A stretch of DNA of 64,000 nt from Chaetomium olivaceum (taxonomy: Eukaryota > Ascomycota > Sordariomycetes > Sordariales > Chaetomiaceae): assembly GCA_039881045.1 (NCBI GenBank), contig JAYWVB010000046.1, positions 1-64,000 of the forward strand, in the 5' to 3' direction. Position numbers and translations under genes: made by a program. Below are positions 1-10,920 of the stretch, in pieces. The notes under the pieces were generated by a model. That model was not told the DNA's origin, did no database searches, and saw only the letters and a program-made list of their open reading frames with translations. The first letter of the stretch is position 1; every line of letters starts with the position of its first letter.

Positions 1-949
1 CTGGCAGCGGTTAAGGGCCGGGGGCCGTGAGGTCGCAGAGGGCTTTCCGGGCAGCGCTTGGCTTGGACGAGACTCGGATCGGGGCGTGAAGAATCGCTGG
101 AACTTCCTAGGTGTAATCGATGGATTTCTTCGCTCCTTGCCGTGGGTCGACGGTGCTCTCGGGGGTGATGATGGAGAGACTGTTACTCAAGGTGGCCGAC
201 CTCCTGGCGGGAGATGAAGGGATCTTGTCCGCCATGGTCGGTCAATGGGTCAATGGGTCGATGGGTCGTGGATCCCAAGCTAGCCCGGTACCCAGGTGAG
301 TCCTGCCGAGGAATAATAGGAATAGGGATTAGGTATTATGGAAAAATGAAGGATGAAGGATGAAAAGACTCGAAATAGAAGTATTACACCTGCAGACTAC
401 AATCATGTCAGGTCTAGTACGAGTTCGAGATTTATCCCTTCGTTGTCTGCTGTCTGCTGGAGCTGGAGCTGGAGAGGTTCCGCGGTGAGCATGAGCACGC
501 AAGAGAGAGGGAGAAAGAGGGTCTATCAACCTAGAATCCCGGCCACTCACTGCCCCCCTGCGGAACCTGGAATTTGCTGCAAACGCGGTTCGCGGTGCAG
601 TAACGCGCTAGGTCAGCAGGGGTCTTAAGTGGTTGAGGCTGGGCGCCCTATCAGATGCTGGGTTGCCGATCTAGCGACGTGTCAGGCCAATCAATGATCC
701 CAATCGCGCCCAAAGCGGAGCCACAGCCAGCCGCCAGCCCCCCCACGAAAGGCTTGGCCTTGAAGAGCCCCGAGCAACCGACGAACAGCACCCCACTTCA
801 GGTGAGCTTAACAAATTCGCCTTATCGCTTATCGCTCTGATACTCCGCCAAAAATTTCCAGAGTGCAGACGACGGGAAGCCATCGACAGCAGGAGGACTC
901 AGCCAGCACGCCAGGGGTCGCATTTGCTTGCGATAAAACAGTCCATACC
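1..949. other. intergenic, no gene recognised
   Basis: Only short overlapping ORFs on both strands are present, none with recognisable protein features. It contains a CCTAGGT motif near 106 (see the palindrome entries). The last ~300 bp should hold the promoter and leader of SPB1. Confidence 0.5.
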
Positions 950-3689
950 ATGGCGATCCAAAAGAAGCACGGCAAAGGCCGTCTCGACAAGTGGTACAAG
1001 CTCGCCAAGGAGAAGGGATATCGTGCGCGTGCCGCCTTCAAGTTGATCCAACTCAACAAGAAGTATGGCTTCCTCGAGAAGAGCAAGGTCGTGCTCGATC
1101 TTTGCGCGGCGCCAGGGTCATGGTGTCAAGTGTGCGCCGAGACGATGCCCAAGGACAGCATCATCGTGGGTGTCGATCTCGCCCCGATCAAGCCGATTTC
1201 CAAGGTCATCACCTTCCAGAGCGATATCACCACCGAGAAGTGCCGCGCGACCATTCGGCAACACCTGAAGACATGGAAGGCCGACTGTGTGCTTCACGAC
1301 GGTGCGCCCAACGTCGGTACCGCCTGGGTGCAGGATTCGTACAATCAGGCCGAGCTCGCCCTCCATTCGCTGAAACTGGCGACAGAGTTTCTGATCGAAG
1401 GAGGCGCCTTTGTGGTATGTTTCAGAATAAGGGGTAAGGGTCCGTTGTTGGACGATACTGACTGATCTCCCTCCAGACCAAGGTCTTCAGATCCAAGGAC
1501 TACAACTCTTTGCTGTGGGTTTTCAACCAGCTATTCACCAAGGTCCATGCGACAAAGCCACCCTCCTCTCGTAACGTTTCGGCCGAAATCTTCGTCGTAT
1601 GTCTCGGCTTCAAGGCGCCGAAGCGCATTGACCCGCGCCTGCTCGACCCTCGTTCCGTTTTCGAAGACCTGGCAGACCCGACGCCGAACAATGAGGCCAA
1701 GGTGTACAACCCAGAGATTAAGAAGCGGAAGAGAGAGGGTTACGAGGAGGGAGACTGTACGTCCCCCTGTTTGCTCCTCGCTCGACCATGCTGACCGAAT
1801 ACAGACATCCAATACAAAGAGATTGCTGCGAGCGAGTTCATCCAGACGGTCGACCCAATCGCCATTCTTGGACAGTATAACCGACTCACGTTCGACCAAC
1901 CAAAGAACGGCGATGTAGCCTTGGCTGCCTTGGACAAGCTACCCGAGACGACAGAAGAAATCCGTCTTTGCTGCGCTGACTTGAAGGTTCTCGGGAGGAA
2001 AGAGTTTAAGCTCCTCCTAAAATGGCGTTTGAGGGTTCGTGAGATCTTTGGATTCCCTACCAAGAAGAATGCCAAGACGCCCCTCTCAGAAGAGGTGGCC
2101 GAGGTGGAGGATATGGACGAGGAGCTCAAGATCCAGGAGGAGCTGCAAAAGATCAAGGATAAGGAGTCGTCCAAGAAGAAGAAGGAGCGGCGGAAGGAGA
2201 ATGAGAAGAAGCAAAAGGACATCGTGCGCATGCAGATGAACATGACGGCACCCATGGATATCGGTAAGGAGCAGGAGGGTCCGAGGGGCGCGGACTCCAT
2301 GTTCCGTCTCAAGGCGATCGACCACACCGACGCTCTGCGAAGGATAGCCAAGGGCAAGATGACCAAGATCACTGCAGAAGAAGCAAAGAAAGACCGGGAT
2401 TCCGGTATCGGTTCCTCGGGCGAGACAGACGATGAGACCGACGAGGAAGAGGACAGGTTGGAGAGGGAGCTGGACAACATGTACGACAACTACCGGGAGA
2501 AAAAGGCAGCCGCCGACGCCAAGTATCGGGCGAAGAAGGCTAGGAAGGAGCACGCAGACGACGAGTGGGAGGGTGTGTCGGCGAGCGAGAAGGAGGATAG
2601 CGATGACGACGAGTTGCTAGAAGAGGACAGCAGCGACGACTCCGATTCGGACGATGGCGGTGACACCAACAAGCCGCTTCTGCGAGACCTCGACAACACA
2701 CCCCAGGACGAGGCCGGGCTGTCAAAACGGGCGCGGGGTTTCTTCAGCCAGGAAATCTTCCAAAGTATCCCCGGGATATTGGATGTCCCAGAAGAGGAGG
2801 AGAGCGAGGAAGAGGGTGAGGATGATGCGATGGATGTCGATGAGATGGTGACATCCGACATCGAAGAATCCGAAGACGAACTGCCGTCTATTGAGGAGCA
2901 AAGAAAGATGCGCAAGGAGAAGAAGTCGGAGCGCAAGAAGGAGAAGGGCTTTGAGGTGGTCAAACAGAAAGAAGACGATGAAGAGGACGACTGGGAGGAG
3001 AAGGAGAAGAAGAATAAGGATGGCAGGCCCAGTATGTCACCTCTTTTGACCCCGCTCATTCAGATACTAACAGGGACAGACATCGACATCATCACAGCCG
3101 AGGCCATGACGCTAGCCCACCAGCTGGCGCGCGGCGAAAAGTCGACCTACGACATCATCGACGAAGGGTACAACAAGCATGCCTTCAAGGATCGGGACGG
3201 CTTGCCCGACTGGTTTCTCGACGACGAGGGCCAGCACGACAAGCCGCACAAGCCCATCAGCAAGGAGGCGGCAGCGGCGATCAAGGAGAAGCTGCGGGCG
3301 TACAACGCCAGGCCGATCAAGAAGGTCGCCGAGGCGCGGGCGCGGAAGAAGTTCAAGCAGGCCCAGAAGCTCGAGAAGCTCAAGAAGAAGGCTGACCTGC
3401 TGGCCGGCGATGAGGTTTGTTGCATACTCCCCTTTTTTTCTGCCGAGTTCTGTATGCTAACTGTCCGCCACAGGGAATGTCTGAGAAGGAGAAGGCTTCC
3501 AGCATCGCCAAGCTCATGTCTGCGGCCGGGCGGAAGAAGAGGAAGGCACCTGTCAGGGTGGTCAAGGCCGCGGGCATGAACCGCGGTTTGTCGGGTAGAC
3601 CCAAGGGTGTCAAGGGCAGATACAAGATGGTGGACCCGCGCATGAAGAAGGAGATGCGGGCGCTGAAGAGGATCGCGAAGAAGAAGTAG
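950..3689 (+). CDS. SPB1: SPB1, AdoMet-dependent 25S rRNA 2'-O-methyltransferase / 60S assembly factor
   Basis: Exons 950-1414, 1477-1756, 1805-3031, 3080-3414 and 3474-3689 give exactly 841 codons (840 aa), typical of the family. The amino end is an FtsJ/RrmJ methyltransferase: basic KKHGKGRLDKWY start, SAM-binding VLDLCAAPGSWCQV (about residues 48-61), then DGAPNVGTAW and the GAFVTKVFRSKD segment rebuilt across intron 1. The middle is highly acidic and Lys/Glu-rich. The carboxyl part has IDIITAEAMTLAHQL and a basic tail, as in the SPB1 carboxy-terminal domain. In yeast the protein methylates the 25S A-loop in pre-60S particles in the nucleolus. The start at 950 was chosen because MAIQKKHGKG matches the family; upstream in-frame Met codons are non-conserved. 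Intron 3 could instead end at 3073 (also in frame). No frame break is seen. It is convergent with the JMJD7-like gene, 109 bp away. Confidence 0.96.
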
Positions 3690-3798
3690 ATGGGCGGCGG
3701 ATGATCTGGGGTGTTTGTAGTATAAGGGCATCATTGGGCTCACAGTATCCTGGGTTGGAATATCAACGGTTCAAGGCGGCATCGCCGTGGTTTGGGTG

Positions 3799-5188
3799 CT
3801 ACTTTTTCTGGTTTGACACTGACCTGACGAATGTGCTCAGGGGGTAGAGAGGCCCGGTGAAGTCCATGTCATACCTACCGGGGCCGAGTCAGCGTTATGC
3901 GTGAATGAGTAAACTGTTGGCGGTTGCTTACCAGTAGTTGACAGCAATACACACCCCATCGGGCGGGCAACTCTGCGACACCTTGTGGTACCTACCATTG
4001 TCAGTCTCTCCCCTGAAGTAAGGATCCAATCCTCGAAGCAACACGCAACTCACCACATGCAAGGCAAATACAGCATATCCCCCGGCTCGAGCGTAACCCT
4101 CATCGGCTGCACCAGCCTCGAATACGGCGTGGCATTCACCTCTGGCCGATCCGGATCCCACGTCGCGAAGGGCACCGGCTCCGCCCCCTCCTCCAACACC
4201 AACTCCAGCCCCCCATCCACCACCCCATCACCCTCCCCATCACCCTCCCCATCACCCTCCCCATCCCCCTTCCCCTTCCCCTTCCTAACCCAACCCCCGA
4301 CCGGCAACCTCCTCTCCGCCACCGCCGCCTGACACACCCCCGGCAGCAGCACAAAATGCTTGCGCCCGGCCACCTGCACGTACACGTTCTCGTAGTTGTC
4401 GCGGTGCAGCGCGGTCACGGACCGCCCGTTGCCGATCCACAGGTTGACGGCGTCCGGGTCGCGCGCGAGCGCGATGCGTGCCCAGGGTATCGAGAGGGGA
4501 ATGTGGTTCTGGGAGAGGAGGGGACGGTACTCGTGGTGCAGGTTGTTGTTTTGCGTTTGGGCGTAGCGGACTTCTGATGACTGACTCTGACTCTGACTCT
4601 GACTCTGACTCTGGGGGGGTTGGGTTTGGGTTTGGGGTTGGGGTTGGGTGGGGGTGGTGAGGTAGGTGAGGAAGGTGCGGAAGGGTTGGTCTTCTTCGTG
4701 GGGTTTGGCGAGGATTAGGGTGGTGGTGTTGTCGGCGGGGGAGGTGTAGGGGGTTGGGGCGTCGGCGTTGCTAAGGGGGGAGGGGTTAATGAGTGCCTTG
4801 GTATCGACAGATAGGTATGTAGGTAGGCTGGGTGTTAAGGGGGAATGGTCGGGAAAGGCGGAGGATAAAATAAGAGCTAGCATACCCTGTTGGCGTCACA
4901 GCTACGTTGACTAACTCATCGCCGAGAAAGTCCTTCAGATAATCCACGGTCCATGTCCGTGTTGCTTGCCAGTCGGCTGCACCACCCTCTCACTACGAAA
5001 GGGGTGTTTCGGGCGACGTATCTCATAAATTCGAGTGCGCTCGGCTCTTCATCAAGCTCTTCGATGATGGAACTGTTGAGCTCATGATAATCTGTAATGA
5101 GCTCTGCGATTAGATCGTTGGGTTGGAGGTCCTCCATTTTGATATCATGAGATGGGGTTGTGGTGAGTCTCATAATTGCAGTTTTCAT
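3799..5188 (-). CDS. JMJD7-like JmjC/cupin 2-oxoglutarate oxygenase, with one frame break
   Basis: Exons on the minus strand: 5188-4886, 4770-4054, 3991-3932, 3874-3799. Family marks are an amino-terminal ALEFMRYVARNTPFVVRG block, then ADWQATRTW, NVAVTPTG-NADAP (across intron 1), the iron-binding HRD in TALHRDNYENVYVQVAG, and MLYLPCMWYHKVSQ, which supplies the distal His across intron 2. JMJD7 homologues hydroxylate lysine (DRG GTPases in animals). The reading frame breaks at 4985-4987: a GGG run has one base too many after VVRG, and removing it gives exactly 385 codons. The insertion between NADAP and the HxD core is low-complexity (PQPQTQ, SQSQSQ). A second low-complexity insert is (GEGD)n. 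The ATG at 5188 is preferred; a TTG lies two codons upstream. It is divergent to SCAP. Confidence 0.82.
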
Positions 5189-6468
5189 GCTCAATACCTT
5201 CCCGACTGTGTAATAACCACCTCGTTAGACCCTAACCCTACTTAACCCGAAGTCACACCTCGGCCCTGCCAGCACCAATGCCAACACCAATGCCAACGTT
5301 CACTGCTGAGAGGTCTACACAGTACTTTTCTTTTCAGCAATTTATCTAGATAAGCATTGGAAACATGATTTGATTGATAATTATATATATATTTATGCTT
5401 CTTCTTCTCTAGGTGACGGGTGACGTAGGTTATGCAAAACACTCGGCCAGTTTCAGGGGGGTCTTCCTGAGCGGCCCAAGCTCCTTCCTGTCTCCAAAGC
5501 ATCAGGTACTGCCCGTACATACATTAAGGTACACAGTAACTCAATCGAGACCCAGCTGCCGCAGAAAATGCCTGTTTTTGGAAATCATTGCAGGTTGGCA
5601 ATCTGGCCCCTCAAACGCTTTACATTGTCGCACAGCTGCGTGGCGTCCAGCAAAGTCACTAACCATTTCATTTGTTTCCCAAAAAGGGCCATCGTTTTCA
5701 CTCCCATCGTTAGCGCATCGCCGCACAGGCAGGCTCCACCTACAACCTCCCCCGGCTACGGTTCTGAGCCATTCCATTACACGTCTTTCGAAAGTTGGAA
5801 TCATTCTTGCATCAGTCACCGTCACAACTGCCAACCTCAACCGACGAAGCACCTGCCCGGCACTTCAACGTCGGAGCGGTACTCCATCAAATCCTGGCCG
5901 AGCTGGGCCGAGGTAGCAATCTGCACATGGTGTTGCCGAAGGAAGCAGAAGAAAGAAGCCTTTGACCGAACTTGAGGATTCTATTCGCGTGCATTGCCGG
6001 GCTATCGGGCCGTCGTCATCTCAACTCAACCATTTGAGCCGGCGCCATCATTGCCATCGTTGCCATCATCGCCATCGGCACTGTGACGCGCGTTGAGCAC
6101 TCTCTTTTCTTTTTCTTTTTTTCTTTATTTTTCTCTCTCTTTTTGACAAGGCCAGGTAGGCCCAAGAATCTCTTTGCGACAACCAACAAGATCTCTGGTC
6201 ATTTGCTCTGGCACCGTATCATTGCCACCTCTCTCCCACCTCCCACCCACCAAGACACCCTGGCGGACGACCTCCACCGAGAACCATGTTCTGCAGCTAG
6301 CTCCGCTGTTCTTCCCTAGGAGGTGGCCTACCTCGCTCGATCACATCTCCCGTATCAAGGATCTCATACTTTGTATATATCGCTTCTACATCAGTGGCTC
6401 CATATACCGAGTGCCGCTGAATCCTGTCAAGACACCACTCATGGTCACTTAGACCCTAGTTACCTATC
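5189..6468. promoter_or_regulatory. divergent promoter region between JMJD7-like gene and SCAP
   Basis: No gene is recognised; small ORFs here lack protein character. Visible features are two copies of a CCAACACCAATG-like 12-mer at about 5270-5295, and a long pyrimidine tract at 6096-6145, typical of fungal promoters, upstream of SCAP. Part of this interval is probably the SCAP 5' leader. Confidence 0.55.
6441..6452 (+). promoter_or_regulatory. possible minimal upstream ORF of SCAP
   Basis: ATG-GTC-ACT-TAG lies 16 bases before the SCAP start codon. If the transcript begins upstream, this three-codon uORF would be read first and could lower SCAP translation. This is inference from position only. 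Confidence 0.3.
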
Positions 6469-9400
6469 ATGTTGTGGTATCTCCTTTACCCGCTAAGAGG
6501 GTGTGTGCTGTTGCTTCCATTACTACTCTACTATCAATCCGCTCATAGACCCAACACTAACTTGGTTGTCACAGCACGACCGAGGCCCCTGTGTTGGCGC
6601 CCAGTCATCCCCTCCGAAGACTGTTCACCCAATATGGAACCTGGGTCGCCCGTCATGTCAAGACCGTTCTGCCCCTCTCCGGCGCCGTGGTCTTCATATT
6701 TCTCTATCTCGTCCCCTTTCTGTACACGGTTGACTCCGCCAACATTACCAACGGCGCTTCACCCCTCCCCCATCATGTCTGGACCCATGCCCAACCCCTG
6801 AGCTATGGCAGCGACGTCGAGCCCGACGTTGTCATGCGCTCCATCTGGGTTCATGGCAGCTACCTGAAGGCCCTTGACCACAATGTCCTGCTCGGCGCCC
6901 TCGAGCTGCAGGACGCCATCCTCGGCCCGACGACTGACTTTAACCCCCGCCAACCGCAAGGCGCTCCGCCGCTGCCTGACCCAGACGCTGAACTAGGTCT
7001 TGTTGACCTGGACCGCCAGCAACGGGACGCCTTCCACATCAGCAACGGCCTGACCAACCAATCGTGGTTCTTCCACTCCCCGTTACAGTACTGGTCAGGC
7101 TCGGCCGAAAACATCGCCTCGGACCAGGACCTCGTCTCCACCGTCAACGAGAAGAAGACGCAGTCGACTTTTGTCAACACGACTCTGCGGCACTCGATCG
7201 TGTTCAGCGGCAAGCGGTTCCAGGAACGCCAAATAGTGGCTGCCGATGCGCTCGTTATCACCCTGATCCACAAGCTCAGGTCTCCCGTGGGCAGGCAATG
7301 GGTCAAAAGGCTCGAAGCCCTAGCGCAGGATGCAAAGCCGGACGGCAAGTGGCAGATCATCCCGTCCGACGGTAGAAGCACGGGGAACCAACTTTACCAG
7401 TTCCAGTTTCAGCCAATGACATGGTATGACTGGGCCATGTTGGTACCTGCCTACGGCCTCCCCTATACTACCTGTTGTACCGCCTGTCCAAACTGCGCGC
7501 CGTCAAATCGAGGGTTGGCCTGATGGTCACTATGCTGGCACAGATCACAGCTTCCATCGTCTCCAGCTTCACCGTCTGCGCCATCTTCAAGGTCGACCTC
7601 TCTCACGTCCCTCTCCAGACCTATCCGTTCGTGATTCTCGCCATCAGTATGGAGAACTCGTTCCGGCTGATCAACGCCGTCATCATGACGTCCTCTACCA
7701 TCAGCATCAGCGATAGGATCGGGGAGGCCTTTGGCGCCACTGCCCACATTGCCATCGCCAGCCCCATCCAAAACTCGCTCATTCTCTACGGCCTGTCCAA
7801 GACCGGCTCGTTAGGCGTCTCGGGCTTTTGCGCATTTGCCACCATCGCTACCTTCTTCGACTTCTTCTACCTCGCCACCTTCTTTCTTGCCGTCCTTAGT
7901 GTCGATGTACGCCAAAGAGAGCTTTGTGAGCTCGAGAAAGCTTCGCTTAAAAGGGCCAAGACCTCCCAGGGCGGTTTGCCCAAGCAACCCTGGATCAGCG
8001 GCATTTATCCATTCCGCCTAGCCGAAACCGCAATCTCGACGAGGATCGCGGGGTCCATCGTCCTAATCGGCTTCGTCCTCATCGCACAGGCCCATTACAC
8101 CTCCGAGGGCAGCCGCCAATGGCTGAATCAGCTCTCCAGCTTGTCCTGGGGGGACGCCAGAGACACCCCTAAGTCGTCGCTGTTGATCGATATCCATCAG
8201 GTCAGAAGCGCGACCTCGTGGCTCCGCATGCAGGACCACGAGACTGCACGGGAGGTCATCAAGGCCATCAAACCGTGGGCACACAGCTACGTGGCCCGCG
8301 TCTACGACCCCGTCATTTTCGTTCTTAAGGGGGCCGACCGCACCCCGGACACGGCGGAATCGAGGTTTCTGCCCGCCGTGTACGACTTTCTGCACCACCA
8401 AATTCCGCTGTTTATTGCCTCGCTGTTGACAACGCTGGCTGCGCTGCGTCTATTTACGAACCATCTCATCAAGGACCAGTTCAATGATGACGCAGGATCC
8501 GACCATCCGGATGACGAGCCCTTGCTGTCCGTCCGATCCTTAACCAAAGGGCACGCGCTGGACGTTGCCATGCTGGCCGCATCGCCTGGCGGTAAGCTCG
8601 TCTCGGTCGGCCTCGACCGCGCCATTCAGGTGTGGAATGTGCCGACGGGCTCAAGGGACCGAGTTCAGTCCGACCCGGAAGTACCACTAGAGAACCCATT
8701 CCCCGTATTGAACGTAGCGCTCGACGACAGGTCGAAGTGGCTGGCGCTGGTATCGTGGCAGAGGGTGTTCATTTGGAACATGGCGGAGAAGCAATGGGCA
8801 GATGTCAGAGAAATCGACCTCGGTGGCCACAGACCGGAGGCTGTGTTCTTCGTGACGAAAACCCCGGGTGCAGCACCGTTGCTGGTCCTGGTACGGAGGA
8901 ATGGCGTGGGACTCGAGCTACCGGTGACCGCTGGGGACGCCCGAGACTTTATGATCTGCAAAACGCCGTTAGTTTGGGCGGTGTCTTTTACTGAGAAGTG
9001 TAAGTCTGAAAGTCCCGCCGACAATTCCCCCTCGCTGACGGTGCCCAGCAGACAACTCACAGCAACAAACACCCCCCGTCGCCATCTTTACCGTCTCGCG
9101 CAAGAGTTGCGTTCATCTTGTTAGGCAGAAAAACGATGGATGGGAGTCGACCGAAGTAAATCTTCATGGTGATATGGGGACAAGGAACATCCATTGTCTG
9201 CTTCCCATTCCCGCCCTCTCCAAATATCTGATTGGACGGCCCCAGTCTGTTGATCTAGTCGACCTTGACTCGTCAACAGTCATTCACACCTTTACCACAG
9301 ATATAATGCAGCCGCGGACGCTGAAACAAATCTCGCTCACGCCAGCCCGACAACCGGGCCTGGCATCCCTCACGCTGGCCTACACCAGCGCCGAGAGCGG

Positions 9401-10256
9401 CGACCTCGTCGTCGACACCTATCTCCCGGACATAGACACCGATATAATCCCCCCTTTTAACCCAGTTGAATCGGGCTCGCACAACCCATGGAGCCAGACA
9501 AGGAAAGTCAAAAAACAAATCACCAACCCGGGCGTGTGGGAAGCCCTCCCCTCAGGTAGCATCATTGGCGTCCACAAGAAACAAGCTACACCCTCTCCCC
9601 CAATAACAACACCGCCATCCTCCTCCCTCACCGCACTGCGCAGACGAACCGTCGGCCGCACCAACTCCGACATTCCCCAACACTCGAATACACCACCCCC
9701 AGCAACAACGACACATCCCCAATCCCCCCAGGCCTGGGAAGCCTGGGTCCTCGACCTCCGCCCGGACGCCAAATCCGACTTTGAGACCCGCCCCCTCAAC
9801 GACAACAACGACAACGACGCCGACACCGACACGAGCAGCCAGCAGCAGCAGCAGCACCTCATGATATCCGACCTCGGCCCCATGACACGGTTGGGGACGA
9901 CGAGTGTCGCCGTCGGCCTGGGGGATGTGGTGAAAGTGGTCAGCGCCGGGCACGAGTACTTTGATCAGGGGAGGGTGGGGTCGTTGGGCGGGGAGGGCCT
10001 GCACGTGCAGCAGGTTATGGGCGTGGGGGGGAGGCGGAAGAAGGGCAGTGCGGCGGGCTCTGTGAGGGGCAGTGTGGGTGGTGGTGGCGGTGGGTGGTGG
10101 TGTTGGGGGGAGGAGGGAGAGTGCGAATGTGAGTGTGAATGCGAATGTGAATGCGAATGCTGGGTGAGTTGTAATAAGGAGGGGGGAGGGGGGTGGACTG
10201 GTTACCTTATGGAGGGGGGTTGGTCAGGATTTGTGGACGGTTGGGTTTGCTTGTAG
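6469..10256 (+). CDS. SCAP, SREBP cleavage-activating protein (sterol-sensing domain + WD40), with one frame break
   Basis: Exons 6469-6500, 6575-8999 and 9052-10256. The tiny first exon encodes MLWYLLYPLRG, a strongly conserved fungal SCAP start, joined to TTEAPVLAPSHPLR and a first membrane segment. A lumenal loop with NITNGA follows, then the multi-span sterol-sensing domain (KLRAVKSRVGL, then hydrophobic helices to about 7910). A further membrane pair and a cytosolic WD40-like part (GGKLVSVGLDRAIQVWNV at about 8590-8640) complete the order. SCAP escorts SREBP from ER to Golgi when sterol or oxygen is low. One base is missing at the C run 7460-7463, between AYGLP and LYYLLYRLSKLR; adding it gives exactly 1221 codons. 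The carboxyl end has Gly-rich and Glu-Cys repeats and may be mis-modelled. A ~180 bp fragment of this gene recurs inverted at 24.85-25.03 kb. Confidence 0.9.
10120..10160 (+). repeat. Glu-Cys hexanucleotide repeat inside SCAP
   Basis: Degenerate GARTGY hexamer, about seven units, encoding alternating Glu-Cys near the SCAP carboxyl end. It is slippage-prone and not known from the family. Confidence 0.8.
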
Positions 10257-10920
10257 TATTCGGGAATTGATGCGATTGAATATATGACTGAAGTCAGATC
10301 AACTTAGATGTAGATTTTGGTGTCATGCTTTGCGTTGTGCTACCTGCCATCGCTATCTCCACCACCTCCCTTCGCGGGGTACACAGTTGTCTCTGTCTAG
10401 CTCAGGAGCCTACCAGCTCTCCCGGGGGGCGCCCTAGACGTCAGCCTGGTCGCTCAGAGCCTAGAGAGCAGTTCGGGGGCGTCACGCCCACTGATCGAGC
10501 CTGGCTGTGTGCCTCGGTGTATGCCGAGGAAGCCTATTATGTTTTGAGAAAAGGAAAACATGCAAGGGAGCCCACAGTACTCCTGCCCATATACGACGCT
10601 CAGTCGCGCGTGAGCGTTCTGGGGGCTGTTTGGGAGGGGAAGATGTGGAAAGATCAGAGGCACCTATAGTATAAAGGACAGGAAGAAAGAAAAAAGGAAA
10701 AGAAGGGCTATCGCTAAGGGGGCCCTTGAGGAAGTGTTGGAAAGCCGTCGAGAGGCTGCCGAAGAGCCGTTGGAGAGCAATTGAAAGCCGCCGAGAACAC
10801 CCCGGGAAAGGAACGCCACTGCCTAGGTAATTTTACCAACTCGTCTAACTTCCGTCTAGGTAAATGAGCCTCTTCCGTCAACAATGCTACTCATTACACG
10901 GTACCTAAGTACCCGGGCTC
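10257..10920. other. intergenic, no gene recognised
   Basis: Short ORFs on both strands look non-coding. A degenerate repetition of GGAAAGCCGYCGAGA-like segments occurs at 10737-10797. CCTAGGTA occurs at 10822-10829. This is the 3' end of SCAP and of the convergent hypothetical gene. Confidence 0.5.

Noticed and set aside
7455..7466. Programmed ribosomal frameshifting in SCAP
   Set aside because: No slippery heptamer is evident and many unrelated genes in the window show similar single-base breaks.
7446..7514. An intron to explain the SCAP frame break
   Set aside because: Any GT..AG pair there would remove the conserved KLRAVKSR segment at the start of the sterol-sensing domain.
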